Positions 27,557 to 35,570 of a DNA stretch of 64,000 nucleotides are shown piece after piece. The notes beneath the pieces are model-generated. The model did not search any database and had not been told where the DNA came from. It saw only the letters and a list, made by a program, of their open reading frames with translations. Source of the stretch: Pseudomonas fluorescens Q2-87 (GTDB taxonomy: Bacteria > Pseudomonadota > Gammaproteobacteria > Pseudomonadales > Pseudomonadaceae); NCBI RefSeq assembly GCF_000281895.1, contig NZ_CM001558.1, forward strand, positions 2,422,556 through 2,486,555, written 5' to 3'. A program made the translations under genes and the position numbers. The first letter of the stretch is position 1, and each line of letters starts with the position of its first letter.

Positions 27557-28753
27557 TTAATCGTTGGAAAGCACAATGACGCTGTTATGCGCGGCGTAAC
27601 CGCCCAAGTTCTGCGAGACGCCAATGCGAGCGTCCTTGACTTGGTTGTTGGACTCGCCGCGAAGTTGTCGGAACAGCTCGGTAATGTGCAGGATGCCGTC
27701 GCAACCAGAGGCGTGGCCGCGGCCAATATTGCCGCCATCGGTGTTTAATGGCAGTTGCCCGTCGAGGGCTATGCCGCCTTCCAATACAAAGTCGCCTGCC
27801 TGGCCTGGACCACATACGCCCATGGATTCCATCTGAATCAATCCGGCACCCAGCAAGTCGTAGACTTGGGCCACATCGATATCCTTGGCGGTGATGCCGG
27901 CTTTTTTGTAGGCGATTTCGGCGCAAGCAATGGAGTTGGCGGAAACCGCCATGCCGACGTCTTTTGGCAGGCCTGGATATTTCAGGGTCGGGTTGTGATA
28001 GCGCGTCCCGAAATAATGGGATACGCCGGTATAGGCACAACCACGGACGAATACCGGTTGGGTCGTGTAGCGGTGCGCCAGGTGTTCGGCGACCAGGATG
28101 GCGCAACCGCTGGCTTCACCCCAGGCCAGCATCGAGCCACATGCTTCGCTGTTCTTGAGGGTTTCAAGGGATGGCACCGGCACGCCATAGCGGGTTGCCG
28201 TGGGCGTGTTGTGCGCATAGATGCGCATTTGCCGACCAAACGTTGCCAGGACATCCGCTTCGCGTCCTGCATAGCCAAATTTTTCAAAATATTCGGCGGT
28301 TGCGAGGGCAAAGGCGTCGGTGTGCGAAATGCCCAGGAAATAATCGTACTCACATTCGGTACTGGAGCCGATGTATTCGGCATAGTTGAAGTGGTCGGTC
28401 ATTTTTTCAAAGCCACCACACAGGACGATGTCGTACTCACCCGAGGCGACCATCTGATGGGCCATCTGAAAGGAAACCGAGCTGCTGGTGCAGTTGGCAG
28501 TGCTCATGAACGTCGGGGCAGGGCTGATGCCCAGGGCATCGGAAATAGTCGGGCCCAGGCCGCCGTATTCGGAAATACCTTCACCGTGATATCCATAAGC
28601 GACTGCCTGAAGTTCACGGGGATGCATCTTGATGGCGTTGAGCGCCTGATAGGCGGACTCGACGATCATCTCCTTGAAGGTTTGACGGACTCTGGAGCTG
28701 CCGGGTTTGGAAGTATAGGCAGCCGAAACGATAGCAACGCGTCGTGCGCTCAT
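27557..28753 (-). CDS. phlC: PhlC, thiolase-like catalytic subunit of the acyltransferase
   Basis: 398 aa, the same size as described PhlC. Thiolase fold with catalytic Cys88 in STANCTSSS and a C-terminal GHASGCDG block holding the catalytic His. It carries out Friedel-Crafts-type C-acylation and deacylation of phloroglucinol derivatives as part of the PhlACB complex. It lies 30 nt after phlA and 10 nt before phlB, so co-translation in one operon is expected. Confidence 0.98.
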   Translation of the reverse strand: MSARRVAIVSAAYTSKPGSSRVRQTFKEMIVESAYQALNAIKMHPRELQAVAYGYHGEGISEYGGLGPTISDALGISPAPTFMSTANCTSSSVSFQMAHQMVASGEYDIVLCGGFEKMTDHFNYAEYIGSSTECEYDYFLGISHTDAFALATAEYFEKFGYAGREADVLATFGRQMRIYAHNTPTATRYGVPVPSLETLKNSEACGSMLAWGEASGCAILVAEHLAHRYTTQPVFVRGCAYTGVSHYFGTRYHNPTLKYPGLPKDVGMAVSANSIACAEIAYKKAGITAKDIDVAQVYDLLGAGLIQMESMGVCGPGQAGDFVLEGGIALDGQLPLNTDGGNIGRGHASGCDGILHITELFRQLRGESNNQVKDARIGVSQNLGGYAAHNSVIVLSND

Positions 28754-28783
28754 TGGAAGTGCTCCTTGCTGGATGGTTGGGAA

Positions 28784-29866
28784 TCAGAGGTAGGCTGTCA
28801 GGGCGTAGTCAGGCCGCAAGTATTTGAACTCGTACTTGATCGACGTCCCGTAATCCACGTAATACTTGTCTTCCAGCAGCGTGCGCAGCGCAACGTTGGT
28901 CTTTTGGTAGGCTTCGATGGCATCGGTCACTGTCAACGCAATCGCATCGCTGCCCGCACCAAACCCGTACGACACCAAGAGGATTTTTTCACCCGGACGC
29001 GCTCGGTCCAGTACGCTCACCAAGCCCAGCAACGGACTCGCGGCCCCCGCATCACCGACACTCTGGGCATAAATGCCAGGTTCGATCTGCGCTTTGGTGA
29101 AGCCCAGGCCTTTGCCAAGAGAGAAGGGGGTCGAAACCAGGTTTTGCTGGAATACGACATAGTCGAAATCGCTGGCCTGTACATTCATCTTGGCCATCAA
29201 TCCCGACGCAGCACGATGGGTCTGGTCTTCAAGGCCAATGCTGTTCTTGTCGGAGCCCAGCCCCATTCCTGAGCGAATGTAGCGGTCTCCCTGGGGGCGG
29301 ATGTTGTCAGCCACATCGGCGGCGCAAGAAAAGCTGGCATCGAAATGCGCGATCACATTTTCAGTACCCAACAACAGTGCGGCGGCTCCCGCTCCGGCGT
29401 AGGACTCGGTCAAGTCGCCGGGGGCGGTGTTGCGGTTGATCGTATCGGCGCCTATTGCCAGTGCATTGCCGGCCATGCCCGAGGCTACCAGGGCATAGGC
29501 GATCTGCAGGGCGCTGGTGCCTGATTTGCCGGCAAACTGTACGTCCGCGCAGAAGGCGTCATAACCGCAGCCGAGCATTTCCAGAATGACCGCGGCCGAG
29601 GCGCGGGAGTCATATGGGTTGGTGCACGTACCCAGGTACAGCGCTTCCAGGTCGCAAGAAGGGGCTTTGTCCAGCGCACGTTGAGCGGCCAGGACACTCA
29701 AGGTAATGACGTCCTCATCGGGTTGGAGTACAGCCCTTTCAACGACGCCCAGTTGGTTGGTGACCAGACTCAAGTCTGTGTTTTTCCAGACGTGGATCAC
29801 GTCTTCCACTTTAAGGCGGCACACCGGGATGCCCGCGCCATAGCTCACAATTCCTACTTTATTCAC
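28784..29866 (-). CDS. phlA: PhlA, HMG-CoA-synthase/KAS III-like subunit of the acyltransferase
   Basis: 360 aa, starting with GTG at 29866 behind a strong GGAGGA. KAS III/HMG-CoA synthase fold. The segment [14 protein letters not shown] matches the archaeal HMG-CoA synthase motif (ExxFACKAGT) except that the catalytic Cys is Gly (residue 113). The known PhlA is likewise a non-catalytic scaffold of PhlACB, so this is not a mutation peculiar to this strain. It is the first gene of phlACBDE, with a leader of about 190 nt downstream of the PhlF operator. Confidence 0.97.
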   Translation of the reverse strand: MNKVGIVSYGAGIPVCRLKVEDVIHVWKNTDLSLVTNQLGVVERAVLQPDEDVITLSVLAAQRALDKAPSCDLEALYLGTCTNPYDSRASAAVILEMLGCGYDAFCADVQFAGKSGTSALQIAYALVASGMAGNALAIGADTINRNTAPGDLTESYAGAGAAALLLGTENVIAHFDASFSCAADVADNIRPQGDRYIRSGMGLGSDKNSIGLEDQTHRAASGLMAKMNVQASDFDYVVFQQNLVSTPFSLGKGLGFTKAQIEPGIYAQSVGDAGAASPLLGLVSVLDRARPGEKILLVSYGFGAGSDAIALTVTDAIEAYQKTNVALRTLLEDKYYVDYGTSIKYEFKYLRPDYALTAYL

Positions 29867-30059
29867 GTGTACTTCCTCCAGATTCCTTTCTTCACCTGCC
29901 AGCGGATAGCCGTGACCGATGCATGAAATATTTAGAAACTATCTAACGGTGCCCGCAAAGTGTCGTTGGCAGTCCTATGCCCGGAAATCGGGCTCCTCAA
30001 GGGGGAAAACTACAGTTCCTTTGAGGGAGAACGGGTTTATTATCCTTCTATTATTATGT
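29867..30059 (-). promoter_or_regulatory. phlA untranslated leader
   Basis: Region between the PhlF operator and the GTG of phlA, read on the minus strand. It has a GCCCG ATTTC CGGGC hairpin (about 29979-29993) and several GGA motifs (GAAGGATAA, AAAGGAAC, AGAAAGGAATC, TGGAGGAAG), the last covering the ribosome site. Gac/Rsm control of phlA through RsmA/RsmE binding to leader GGA motifs is known in fluorescent pseudomonads; binding to these exact motifs is my inference. Confidence 0.5.
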
Positions 30060-30089
30060 ATGATACGAAACGTGCCGTATCGTTAAGGT
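30060..30089. promoter_or_regulatory. phO, PhlF operator controlling phlACBDE
   Basis: A 30-bp sequence beginning ATGATACGAAACGTGCCGTA and ending in TTAAGGT, with inverted arms GATACG...CGTATC. It matches the PhlF operator widely used from P. protegens/F113 sources, as I remember it, except for one base in the centre (G for A). PhlF bound here blocks phlA transcription; DAPG releases it. Confidence 0.93.
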
Positions 30090-30191
30090 CTTGTTAAAAA
30101 TTGATGACTATTTATCGGGTTTCTTCCTATCTAGTGGCAAGTTCCGCTATTGAGGTGTGCAGTTAAGCAGAAACTTAGATCATAAAAACAT

Positions 30192-30216
30192 ACAAAACGA
30201 AACGATCCGTTTCATT
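30192..30216. promoter_or_regulatory. Second PhlF-operator-like inverted repeat, upstream of phlF
   Basis: Contains the perfect inverted repeat GAAACG-ATC-CGTTTC (30199-30213). Laid over the first 25 bases of phO it is identical at 18 positions, including the CGAAACG and CCGT blocks. It ends 65 nt before the phlF ATG, next to a possible -10 TATACC at 30234-30239, so it could mediate phlF autoregulation. Function inferred from similarity only. Confidence 0.6.
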
Positions 30217-30281
30217 GCTTTTCGAGAGAATCCTATACCTTGCGTCTCTTTTGTCAAGCGCCATATTGGAGATTTTGAATT

Positions 30282-30890
30282 ATGGCCCGTAAACCGTCTC
30301 GGAGCTCCATTGGCTCATTGAGGAGCCCACATACGCACAAAGCGATCATCATCTCCGCTATAGAAACACTCAAGGAGTGCGGTTATTCAGGGTTGAGTAT
30401 CGAGGCTGTGGCTCGCCGTGCCGGCGCGAGCAAGCCGACCATCTATCGATGGTGGGGTAACAAGGCGGCTTTGATCGCCGAAGTCTACGAGAGCGAAAGC
30501 GAGCAGATTCGCAAGGAGCCTGATAAAGGATCCTTCAAGGAGAACCTCAATTTCCTGCTGCTCAATCTGTGGAAGGTCTGGAGAGAAACGATTTGCGGGG
30601 AGGCGTTTCGGTGTGTCATCGCTGAAGCCCAGCTCGACCCCAGTACGCTGCCCAAGCTGAAGGATGAATTCATGGAGCGTCGTCGGGAATTGCCGCGAAA
30701 GCTGGTGGAAAACGCCATCCAGCAAGGTGAGTTGCCCAAGGACACGTCCCGTGAGTTGTTGTTGGACATGATCTTCGGATTTTGCTGGTACAGGCTGTTG
30801 ACTGAGCAACTGGAAGTGGAGGGTGACATCAATGAATTCACGACGCTTCTGTTGAACGGCGTGTTGCGTACGACTTCGGCGGCGGAGTAA
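30282..30890 (+). CDS. phlF: PhlF, TetR-family repressor of DAPG synthesis
   Basis: 202 aa, ATG at 30282 with GGAG about 11 nt upstream. The TetR HTH lies at about 38-60 (LSIEAVARRAGASKPTIYRW); the C-terminal ligand domain has the RGELP-like and DMIFGFCWYRLL segments typical of PhlF. It is a homodimer that binds phO and is released by DAPG, giving autoinduction of antibiotic synthesis; salicylate stabilises the repressor-DNA complex in strains studied. Divergent from phlA, with 415 nt of AT-rich regulatory DNA between the two start codons. Confidence 0.97.
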   Translation: MARKPSRSSIGSLRSPHTHKAIIISAIETLKECGYSGLSIEAVARRAGASKPTIYRWWGNKAALIAEVYESESEQIRKEPDKGSFKENLNFLLLNLWKVWRETICGEAFRCVIAEAQLDPSTLPKLKDEFMERRRELPRKLVENAIQQGELPKDTSRELLLDMIFGFCWYRLLTEQLEVEGDINEFTTLLLNGVLRTTSAAE

Positions 30891-30902
30891 GGCGCCGCCG
30901 AA
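30875..30902. terminator. Hairpin at the convergent phlF/phlG ends
   Basis: TTCGGCGGC (30875-30883) pairs with GCCGCCGAA (30894-30902), a 9-bp stem spanning the phlF stop codon. There is no T-run. It is placed between the convergent genes phlF and phlG, so it may limit read-through in both directions. Confidence 0.55.
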
Positions 30903-30927
30903 GCCTGTTCAAGGGTGAGGATTGGCC

Positions 30928-31809
30928 TTACGCCGCGCCGCTGAACTGTGCATGAAGGCCAGGCAGGATACTGGCCAGGTGGTTGAACTCACACAGATCA
31001 TGCACAGCAAATTCATAAGCCAGGGTTTCCAGTTCGGCTTCCCCAAACCCGTTTTCCTTCAACAACTGCGCGGCGCGTTCGGCACCGGGAAAACGCAGCA
31101 TCGCTGGGTGGCTGCCCACCCAGTAACGGCTGGTCAGGTACAAGCCTTCGGGGCATTCCTTGAACAAGTGCACCATGAGCGATATCGGCACTTGCGGCTG
31201 ATCCGCCAGGCTCATCAAGGCGCTGACGCTGCCGTCTATTTTTGATTCGCGATACAGGTCCGCAGAGAAACCCAGCTCGCATGGATCCCTGAAGTGGATG
31301 TGCAGGTGCATAAGGCGGTCACCGACGTATTCGGACGCGCAGAAGGTGTTTCCATACAAGCTCTGTTCAAAGTTCAGGGTGTCATCGGTGAGGCGTTCGT
31401 TATGGACGCAGGGGTTTTCCACATGGGCATAGGGGAACCACAGGGTATAGCGTTCGGCCTCCAGTGGATGCCACATGAACCACCACTTGAGCATGTTGGC
31501 GGTGCAGTTAGGGAAAAACTTGCGACTTTGCACATAGGCCATCGGACCGGGCAGCAGGGCGTATCCGGCCTCTTCGCTGACGAAATCCGCCGCCAGCATG
31601 CGATTGAGGTCTTCAACACTTGGAGTCAGGGTATCGGCCAGGGGCATCGGTCCTTGCTGGATCTTCTCCACTGCGCTGAGCGGCACATTGATCTTCGAGC
31701 GGAAAAATTTGGCGTAGGGCTTACCCTGTACGGCTTTATGATTGACCAGGAACTGCTTCTGCATCGGCAATGAGAAGTAGGTGAAAGGTGTCATTACGCG
31801 CGCTTCCAT
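30928..31809 (-). CDS. phlG: PhlG, 2,4-diacetylphloroglucinol hydrolase
   Basis: 293 aa, ATG at 31809. A zinc enzyme with a Bet v1-like fold that hydrolyses a C-C bond of DAPG to give monoacetylphloroglucinol and acetate. All four zinc ligands of the characterised enzyme are present at the same numbering (His129, Glu160, His270, Glu274), as are the substrate-site residues Tyr121, Asn132, His214 and Tyr229. It is convergent with phlF and divergent from phlH, whose product is reported to repress it. Expected to be fully active. Confidence 0.97.
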   Translation of the reverse strand: MEARVMTPFTYFSLPMQKQFLVNHKAVQGKPYAKFFRSKINVPLSAVEKIQQGPMPLADTLTPSVEDLNRMLAADFVSEEAGYALLPGPMAYVQSRKFFPNCTANMLKWWFMWHPLEAERYTLWFPYAHVENPCVHNERLTDDTLNFEQSLYGNTFCASEYVGDRLMHLHIHFRDPCELGFSADLYRESKIDGSVSALMSLADQPQVPISLMVHLFKECPEGLYLTSRYWVGSHPAMLRFPGAERAAQLLKENGFGEAELETLAYEFAVHDLCEFNHLASILPGLHAQFSGAA

Positions 31810-31937
31810 GACGATGATTCCTTGCTGAGGCGTGAAAACCTGCAGATATCCGGGGCAGAGCCTTCACGCGGTGTTGTAAAGGGACAATGACGGGACCAAA
31901 ATAGGTAGCCCGAAATAAAAAGTCAAATTTGAATTAT

Positions 31938-31951
31938 AACTATCGAGAGTT
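31938..31951. promoter_or_regulatory. Candidate PhlH operator between phlG and phlH
   Basis: AACTATCGAGAGTT is a near-perfect 14-bp palindrome (12 of 14 positions) ending 6 nt before the phlH ATG. A perfect 10-bp palindrome TCAAATTTGA lies just upstream at 31923-31932. TetR-type repressors commonly bind such sites in the divergent region. Which of the two, if either, is bound by PhlH is not shown by sequence. Confidence 0.4.
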
Positions 31952-31957
31952 GAGCTC

Positions 31958-32629
31958 ATGGACAATGCCATTGGCAAGCCTTCCCCATCCCGCGCGTCGC
32001 GGCTCGATGGGCGAGCAACGCGGCTGCAAATCCTGGAAAAAGCGGGCGAGTTGTTTGCTGAACAGGGGCTGGCCAATACCACCAGCAAGCAGATTTGCGA
32101 GCATTCACACGCCAACAGTGCGGCTGTGAATTACCATTTCGTCAACAAGGAAGGGTTGTATCGTGCGGTGTTGCTCGAAGCCCATGCCCGACTCGTGCAA
32201 TTGCAAACGCTGATTTCCCTCAGCGAGCAGCCAGGCTCGCCGCAAGACAAACTGCGCGCGCTCATCACACTGTTGGTCGAGCGCGTGCATAACCACCCGG
32301 ATGGTTGGGCGCTGAAAGTGCTGACACGTGAACTGCTTTCGCCGTCTCCCGAATTCGAGGCGGTGCTCAAGGAGCAGTCTTTCCCCAAGGCACACATACT
32401 GCGGGGCTTGCTTGGCCAAATCATGAACCTGCCGGCCGACCATCCCACCACGCTGCGCAGTGCAATCAGTGTCTTCGCGCCCTGTCTTTTCTTGCTGATA
32501 GCGCATCAGCCTTTGAAGCGACATGTGCTGCAAGGATTGAGCATCGAGCCGCAGGGGCTGATCGAGCACATGATGAGCTATGCCCTCGGTGGCCTCCAGG
32601 CGGTGGCGGCCACGGCGCATGGAACATGA
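31958..32629 (+). CDS. phlH: PhlH, TetR-family regulator of phlG
   Basis: 223 aa, ATG at 31958. N-terminal HTH (TRLQILEKAGELFAEQGLANTTSKQICEHSHANSAAVNYHF), then a DUF1956/CerR-type C-terminal domain (LRALITLLVERV, WALKVLTRELLSPSPEFEAVL). PhlH represses phlG and responds to mono- and diacetylphloroglucinol in studied strains, setting DAPG turnover. Divergent from phlG across 148 nt that contain two palindromes. Confidence 0.95.
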   Translation: MDNAIGKPSPSRASRLDGRATRLQILEKAGELFAEQGLANTTSKQICEHSHANSAAVNYHFVNKEGLYRAVLLEAHARLVQLQTLISLSEQPGSPQDKLRALITLLVERVHNHPDGWALKVLTRELLSPSPEFEAVLKEQSFPKAHILRGLLGQIMNLPADHPTTLRSAISVFAPCLFLLIAHQPLKRHVLQGLSIEPQGLIEHMMSYALGGLQAVAATAHGT

Positions 32630-32640
32630 TATTGGGTAAA

Positions 32641-32660
32641 GACCCCGGCAAGACGGGGTC
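32641..32660. terminator. Hairpin between phlH and the tautomerase gene
   Basis: GACCCCG (32641-32647) pairs with CGGGGTC (32654-32660) with a 6-nt loop. On the minus strand it is followed by TTTACCC. It fits a terminator shared by the convergent phlH and the tautomerase gene. Confidence 0.6.
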
Positions 32661-32684
32661 GATGGCTTCGGCGGTGCGAGCGCG

Positions 32685-32903
32685 TTAACGGCCTTTTGCA
32701 GGCAAGCCCATTTTTTCAAGTGTCAGTGTTTCATCGGCACGTCCCCAGCCGCCGTCTGCGACCTCTTCGACCAGGACCATGCTGAAAGGGCGGACCTGCT
32801 CGCCAAAGTACTCGACGAACATCTCGGTCGTACGATGGATGATTTCCTCTTTGCGAGCGTGGTCGAGGATCCCTTCAGGGAATTTGTAGTTGGCGAATGG
32901 CAT
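32685..32903 (-). CDS. 4-oxalocrotonate tautomerase-family protein
   Basis: 72 aa, ATG at 32903 with GGAG 7 nt upstream. It begins Met-Pro, leaving the catalytic N-terminal Pro1 of the tautomerase superfamily after Met removal. The body (LDHARKEEIIHRTTEMFVEYFGEQVRPFSMVLVEEV) fits the beta-alpha-beta tautomerase unit with the characteristic GGWGRADETLT ending. Such proteins ketonise enols in aromatic catabolism, as small oligomers. It is convergent with phlH. A link to the keto/enol chemistry of phloroglucinols is attractive but unproven. About 215 nt without a gene separate it from the AraC gene upstream. Confidence 0.88.
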   Translation of the reverse strand: MPFANYKFPEGILDHARKEEIIHRTTEMFVEYFGEQVRPFSMVLVEEVADGGWGRADETLTLEKMGLPAKGR

Positions 32904-33117
32904 GGTTCTACTCCGTTGGCTTGATCAGATTGGGCGCTGAGCCCCGGAGCGCATTCTTCTGGGTCGGATCCATGGGATAAATCCCTGAAAGTTGCCATGT
33001 GAATTCAATGACGACGAACAATCGATACCTGAAATGGCGTTCCTTCGCGTCAGCCGGCTATCCGTAGCGTTGAGCTCAGATGCCATGAGCTGGATCGTAA
33101 AAGCCTCTGTAGATCCC

Positions 33118-34062
33118 TCACCCTTGGCGGTAGGCGCTGGGCGTGAGACCGATCTGGCGACGAAAGACCTGTGAAAAATGGCTGGGGCTGGAATACCCCA
33201 CCTCCAGCCCCACGTCGATGACGCTGCGGTCGGTCTCGACCAGCAGACGCCGGGCCCGATCCATGCGCAGGCGGATGAAGTACTGCGATGGCGACAGCCC
33301 CGTGGCGCGCTTGAACATCCGGCTGAAGTGGTACTCACTCAAATCGGCAATCTGTGCCAGGTATCCGAGGCTGAAGTCATCGGCCAGCCGCTCATTCATC
33401 GCCTCGAGGACGCGTCGCAGCTTGTACGCTTGAAGCGCATTGCTGCGTCGCGTATTGCCGTGTGGGTCGGGATAACGGCGGATCAGATGCACGGCCAGCG
33501 CCTGGGCGAGGCTGTTTACGAATAACGGGCTGGGGTGGCGTTCTTCGATCAGCTCGATGCGCAGCTGATTGACGATGAAACTCACCCGCTCATCCTGGGC
33601 ACCGGAAATGTCGGCGAAGCTTACCGCAACCGCGTGCTCACCCAGCAGATCGCGGGCGGCCATGTCGATCAGCGGCAGGCCGAGGTACAGGTGCATCACT
33701 TCGAAAGTTTCGCATTCGATTGTCTGCCAGCGCATCTCGTAGGGCTCACGGGTGCTGGTGAGAAAAAAACCGCCAGCCCGCACGATGGCCGCTTCCCACT
33801 CGCCGCCGAGGACACGCTCCTCGACCCTTGCCGTGCCTGCCAGCACCAGGACCAGCAAAGGCTCCGCTACGGCGGGCACCCGTATCGGTTCGACAATGCT
33901 GTGATGGCTGAAGAACTGCAGCACGACATCCTGCATCGGTGCCAGCGGTGGTAACGCCTTCGCCGTTCCCGGCAAGTGACGGGGCATCGATTCGGCTGTG
34001 ACGCGCGGCACATTGGCGGCAGCCGGATCTTCATGTTCGTGTGGGTGCACAGCAGGCTCCAT
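33118..34062 (-). CDS. AraC-family transcriptional regulator
   Basis: 314 aa, ATG at 34062. It has an N-terminal cupin-type domain of the AraC_N kind (VPAVAEPLLVLVLAGTARVEERVLGG) and a C-terminal double HTH: ADDFSLGYLAQIADLSEYHFSRMFKRATGLSPSQYFIRLRMDRARRLL, then SVIDVGLEVGYSSPSHFSQVFRRQIGLTPSAYRQ. It is divergent from an SDR gene. The 285-nt intergenic region holds a GCGCTAggtTAGCGC inverted repeat at 34091-34105 that could be an operator. Inducer unknown. Confidence 0.92.
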   Translation of the reverse strand: MEPAVHPHEHEDPAAANVPRVTAESMPRHLPGTAKALPPLAPMQDVVLQFFSHHSIVEPIRVPAVAEPLLVLVLAGTARVEERVLGGEWEAAIVRAGGFFLTSTREPYEMRWQTIECETFEVMHLYLGLPLIDMAARDLLGEHAVAVSFADISGAQDERVSFIVNQLRIELIEERHPSPLFVNSLAQALAVHLIRRYPDPHGNTRRSNALQAYKLRRVLEAMNERLADDFSLGYLAQIADLSEYHFSRMFKRATGLSPSQYFIRLRMDRARRLLVETDRSVIDVGLEVGYSSPSHFSQVFRRQIGLTPSAYRQG

Positions 34063-34090
34063 CGACGACGCCCCTCAACCGGGGCTGGCG

Positions 34091-34105
34091 GCGCTAGGTT
34101 AGCGC
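34091..34105. promoter_or_regulatory. Inverted repeat upstream of the AraC regulator gene
   Basis: GCGCTAGGTTAGCGC: 6-bp arms around a 3-nt centre, flanked by GGCT...AGCC-type bases, 28 nt upstream of the regulator start. Hairpin or operator; function unknown. Confidence 0.35.
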
Positions 34106-34347
34106 AGCCACCGTACCCCGGATCAAGCAACTCGCTGGGTCAGTTCGCCCAGGGCGGGAATGGAAACGCGCGGGACGATGGCGGCGGCGCATTGGCACTC
34201 ACCTTGGCGCAAAACTGCGACAGTTCCGGCAATTCAGCGAAAGCTCGTTCTCCTGCATTGCGAGACAGTGAAGCCGTCGATAACGACAGCGCCTCACAGG
34301 CGCCGAGCCGGCGAATGTCTCTTCGGCTCGCAACGCAGGAGAGCACC

Positions 34348-35112
34348 ATGACTGATATCAAGCAAACCCATCCCAACGAAGTCGAAGGCAAAATCGCGCT
34401 GGTCACCGGCGCCGCCAGTGGCATCGGCAAGGCCATCGCATTGCTGCTGCACGCGCGTGGCGCCAAGGTCATCGCCGAAGACCGCAATCCCGCCGTCGAA
34501 GAACTCGCCCGCCCCGGGCTGGTGCCACTGGTGGCCGACATCACCGAAGATGGCGCCGCGGAGCGCGCGGTCGGCTTGGCTGTCGAGCGATTTGGGCGGT
34601 TGGATATCCTGGTCAATAACGCCGGAATCATCATCAACAAGTTGGTCGTCGATATGACCCGTGAAGATTGGGAACGCATCCAGGCGGTCAACGCCACAGC
34701 GGCCTTCCTGCATTGCCGCGAAGCGGTCAAGGCGATGATGCCCAACCAGTCTGGAGCCATCGTCAATATAGCGTCCTACGCGTCCTATTTCGCCTTCCCG
34801 ACCATTGCTGCCTACACCGCGTCGAAAGGTGCACTGGCCCAACTGACCCGCACATTGGCGCTCGAAGCGATCGGGCACGGGATTCGCGTCAACGCGGTGG
34901 GCGTCGGTGATGTGGTGACCAACATCCTCAACGACGTGGTCGATGACGGTCCAGCCTTCCTGGCCCAGCACGGCGAAGCCGCGCCCATTGGCCGCGCAGC
35001 ACAGCCTGAGGAAATCGCCGAGGTCGTCGCATTCCTTGCCTCGGACCGCACGAGCTTCATCGTCGGCTCGGTGGTCATGGCCGACGGTGGAATGACTGTC
35101 ACGGCGGGTTGA
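34348..35112 (+). CDS. Short-chain dehydrogenase/reductase (SDR)
   Basis: 254 aa from the ATG at 34348 (MTDIKQTHPNEVEGK), with AGGAG 7 nt upstream; the frame is open earlier but without likeness to the family. Classical SDR: cofactor motif TGAASGIG, NNAG, catalytic Ser in NIASYAS and Tyr-x3-Lys in YTASK, and the C-terminal GSVVMADGGMTV. The acidic residue after beta-2 (AEDRNP) suggests NAD preference. It oxidises or reduces an unknown alcohol or ketone. It is probably controlled by the divergent AraC regulator. Confidence 0.9.
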   Translation: MTDIKQTHPNEVEGKIALVTGAASGIGKAIALLLHARGAKVIAEDRNPAVEELARPGLVPLVADITEDGAAERAVGLAVERFGRLDILVNNAGIIINKLVVDMTREDWERIQAVNATAAFLHCREAVKAMMPNQSGAIVNIASYASYFAFPTIAAYTASKGALAQLTRTLALEAIGHGIRVNAVGVGDVVTNILNDVVDDGPAFLAQHGEAAPIGRAAQPEEIAEVVAFLASDRTSFIVGSVVMADGGMTVTAG

Positions 35113-35184
35113 CCGACCTTCCTGCTCGTCGGGTCTGACGTGCCGGGCCGGCCGCAAGCGATCGAGGTGTTGGCTGGCCGTCGG

Positions 35185-35208
35185 CTATCGCGAGCAAGCT
35201 CGCTCCTA
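35185..35208. repeat. REP palindrome
   Basis: CTATCGCGAGCAAGCTCGCT plus CCTA, the same subtype as at 9924 and 13083. It lies in the 146-nt gap between the convergent SDR and lipoprotein genes. Confidence 0.75.
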
Positions 35209-35258
35209 GCCCAATGAGTTCATGGCATTGAGATTTCCACGAGCCCATCGGATGACGA

Positions 35259-35528
35259 TTACTCTTCGGAGTCCCGCGGATGAAAAATGGTGTAAGGCAG
35301 GATCAACGTATCGGCGACGAAACTCAAAGGCAGGTCGATGATCGCAAACGGGGTCAACGCCCCGTAGGCTCCGGCGTTGCCCTCCGTCGAGGATTTTATT
35401 ATTTCGATATCGGTAGAAACGCCGCAATAGGGATGGAGGCCGCACATATGCCCATAGCTGGAGCTTTCGTTGATCGTCGCGCAGCCTGTCAGCAGCGTTG
35501 TTGCCAAAGCCATTGGTACGATCCGCAT
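35259..35528 (-). CDS. YceK/YidQ-type small lipoprotein
   Basis: 89 aa, ATG at 35528. The signal peptide with lipobox MRIVPMALATTLLTGC gives a mature N-terminal Cys16. The following CATINESSSYGHMCGLHPYCGVSTDIEII and the hydrophobic FAIIDLPLSFVADTLILPYTI are hallmarks of the DUF1375 (YceK/YidQ) family of outer-membrane lipoproteins. It is a single gene between a REP element and the dehydratase gene. Function unknown; the family is widespread in gamma-proteobacteria. Confidence 0.88.
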   Translation of the reverse strand: MRIVPMALATTLLTGCATINESSSYGHMCGLHPYCGVSTDIEIIKSSTEGNAGAYGALTPFAIIDLPLSFVADTLILPYTIFHPRDSEE

Positions 35529-35570
35529 GACATCGCCTCATCCTGATAAGTGCGCGACTGTAGCATTTTG

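Noticed and set aside
27755..29272. 505-codon plus-strand frame across phlB, phlC and phlA
   Set aside because: Antisense to three well-identified phl genes; amino-acid composition typical of a shadow frame.
28784..29866. Missing catalytic Cys of PhlA as a mutation
   Set aside because: The Gly at this position is a known property of PhlA, whose role is structural in PhlACB; it is not strain-specific damage.
33976..34347. N-terminal extension of the SDR frame starting inside the divergent AraC gene
   Set aside because: The residues before MTDIKQTHP have no SDR likeness, overlap the AraC gene, and a good ribosome site precedes 34348.
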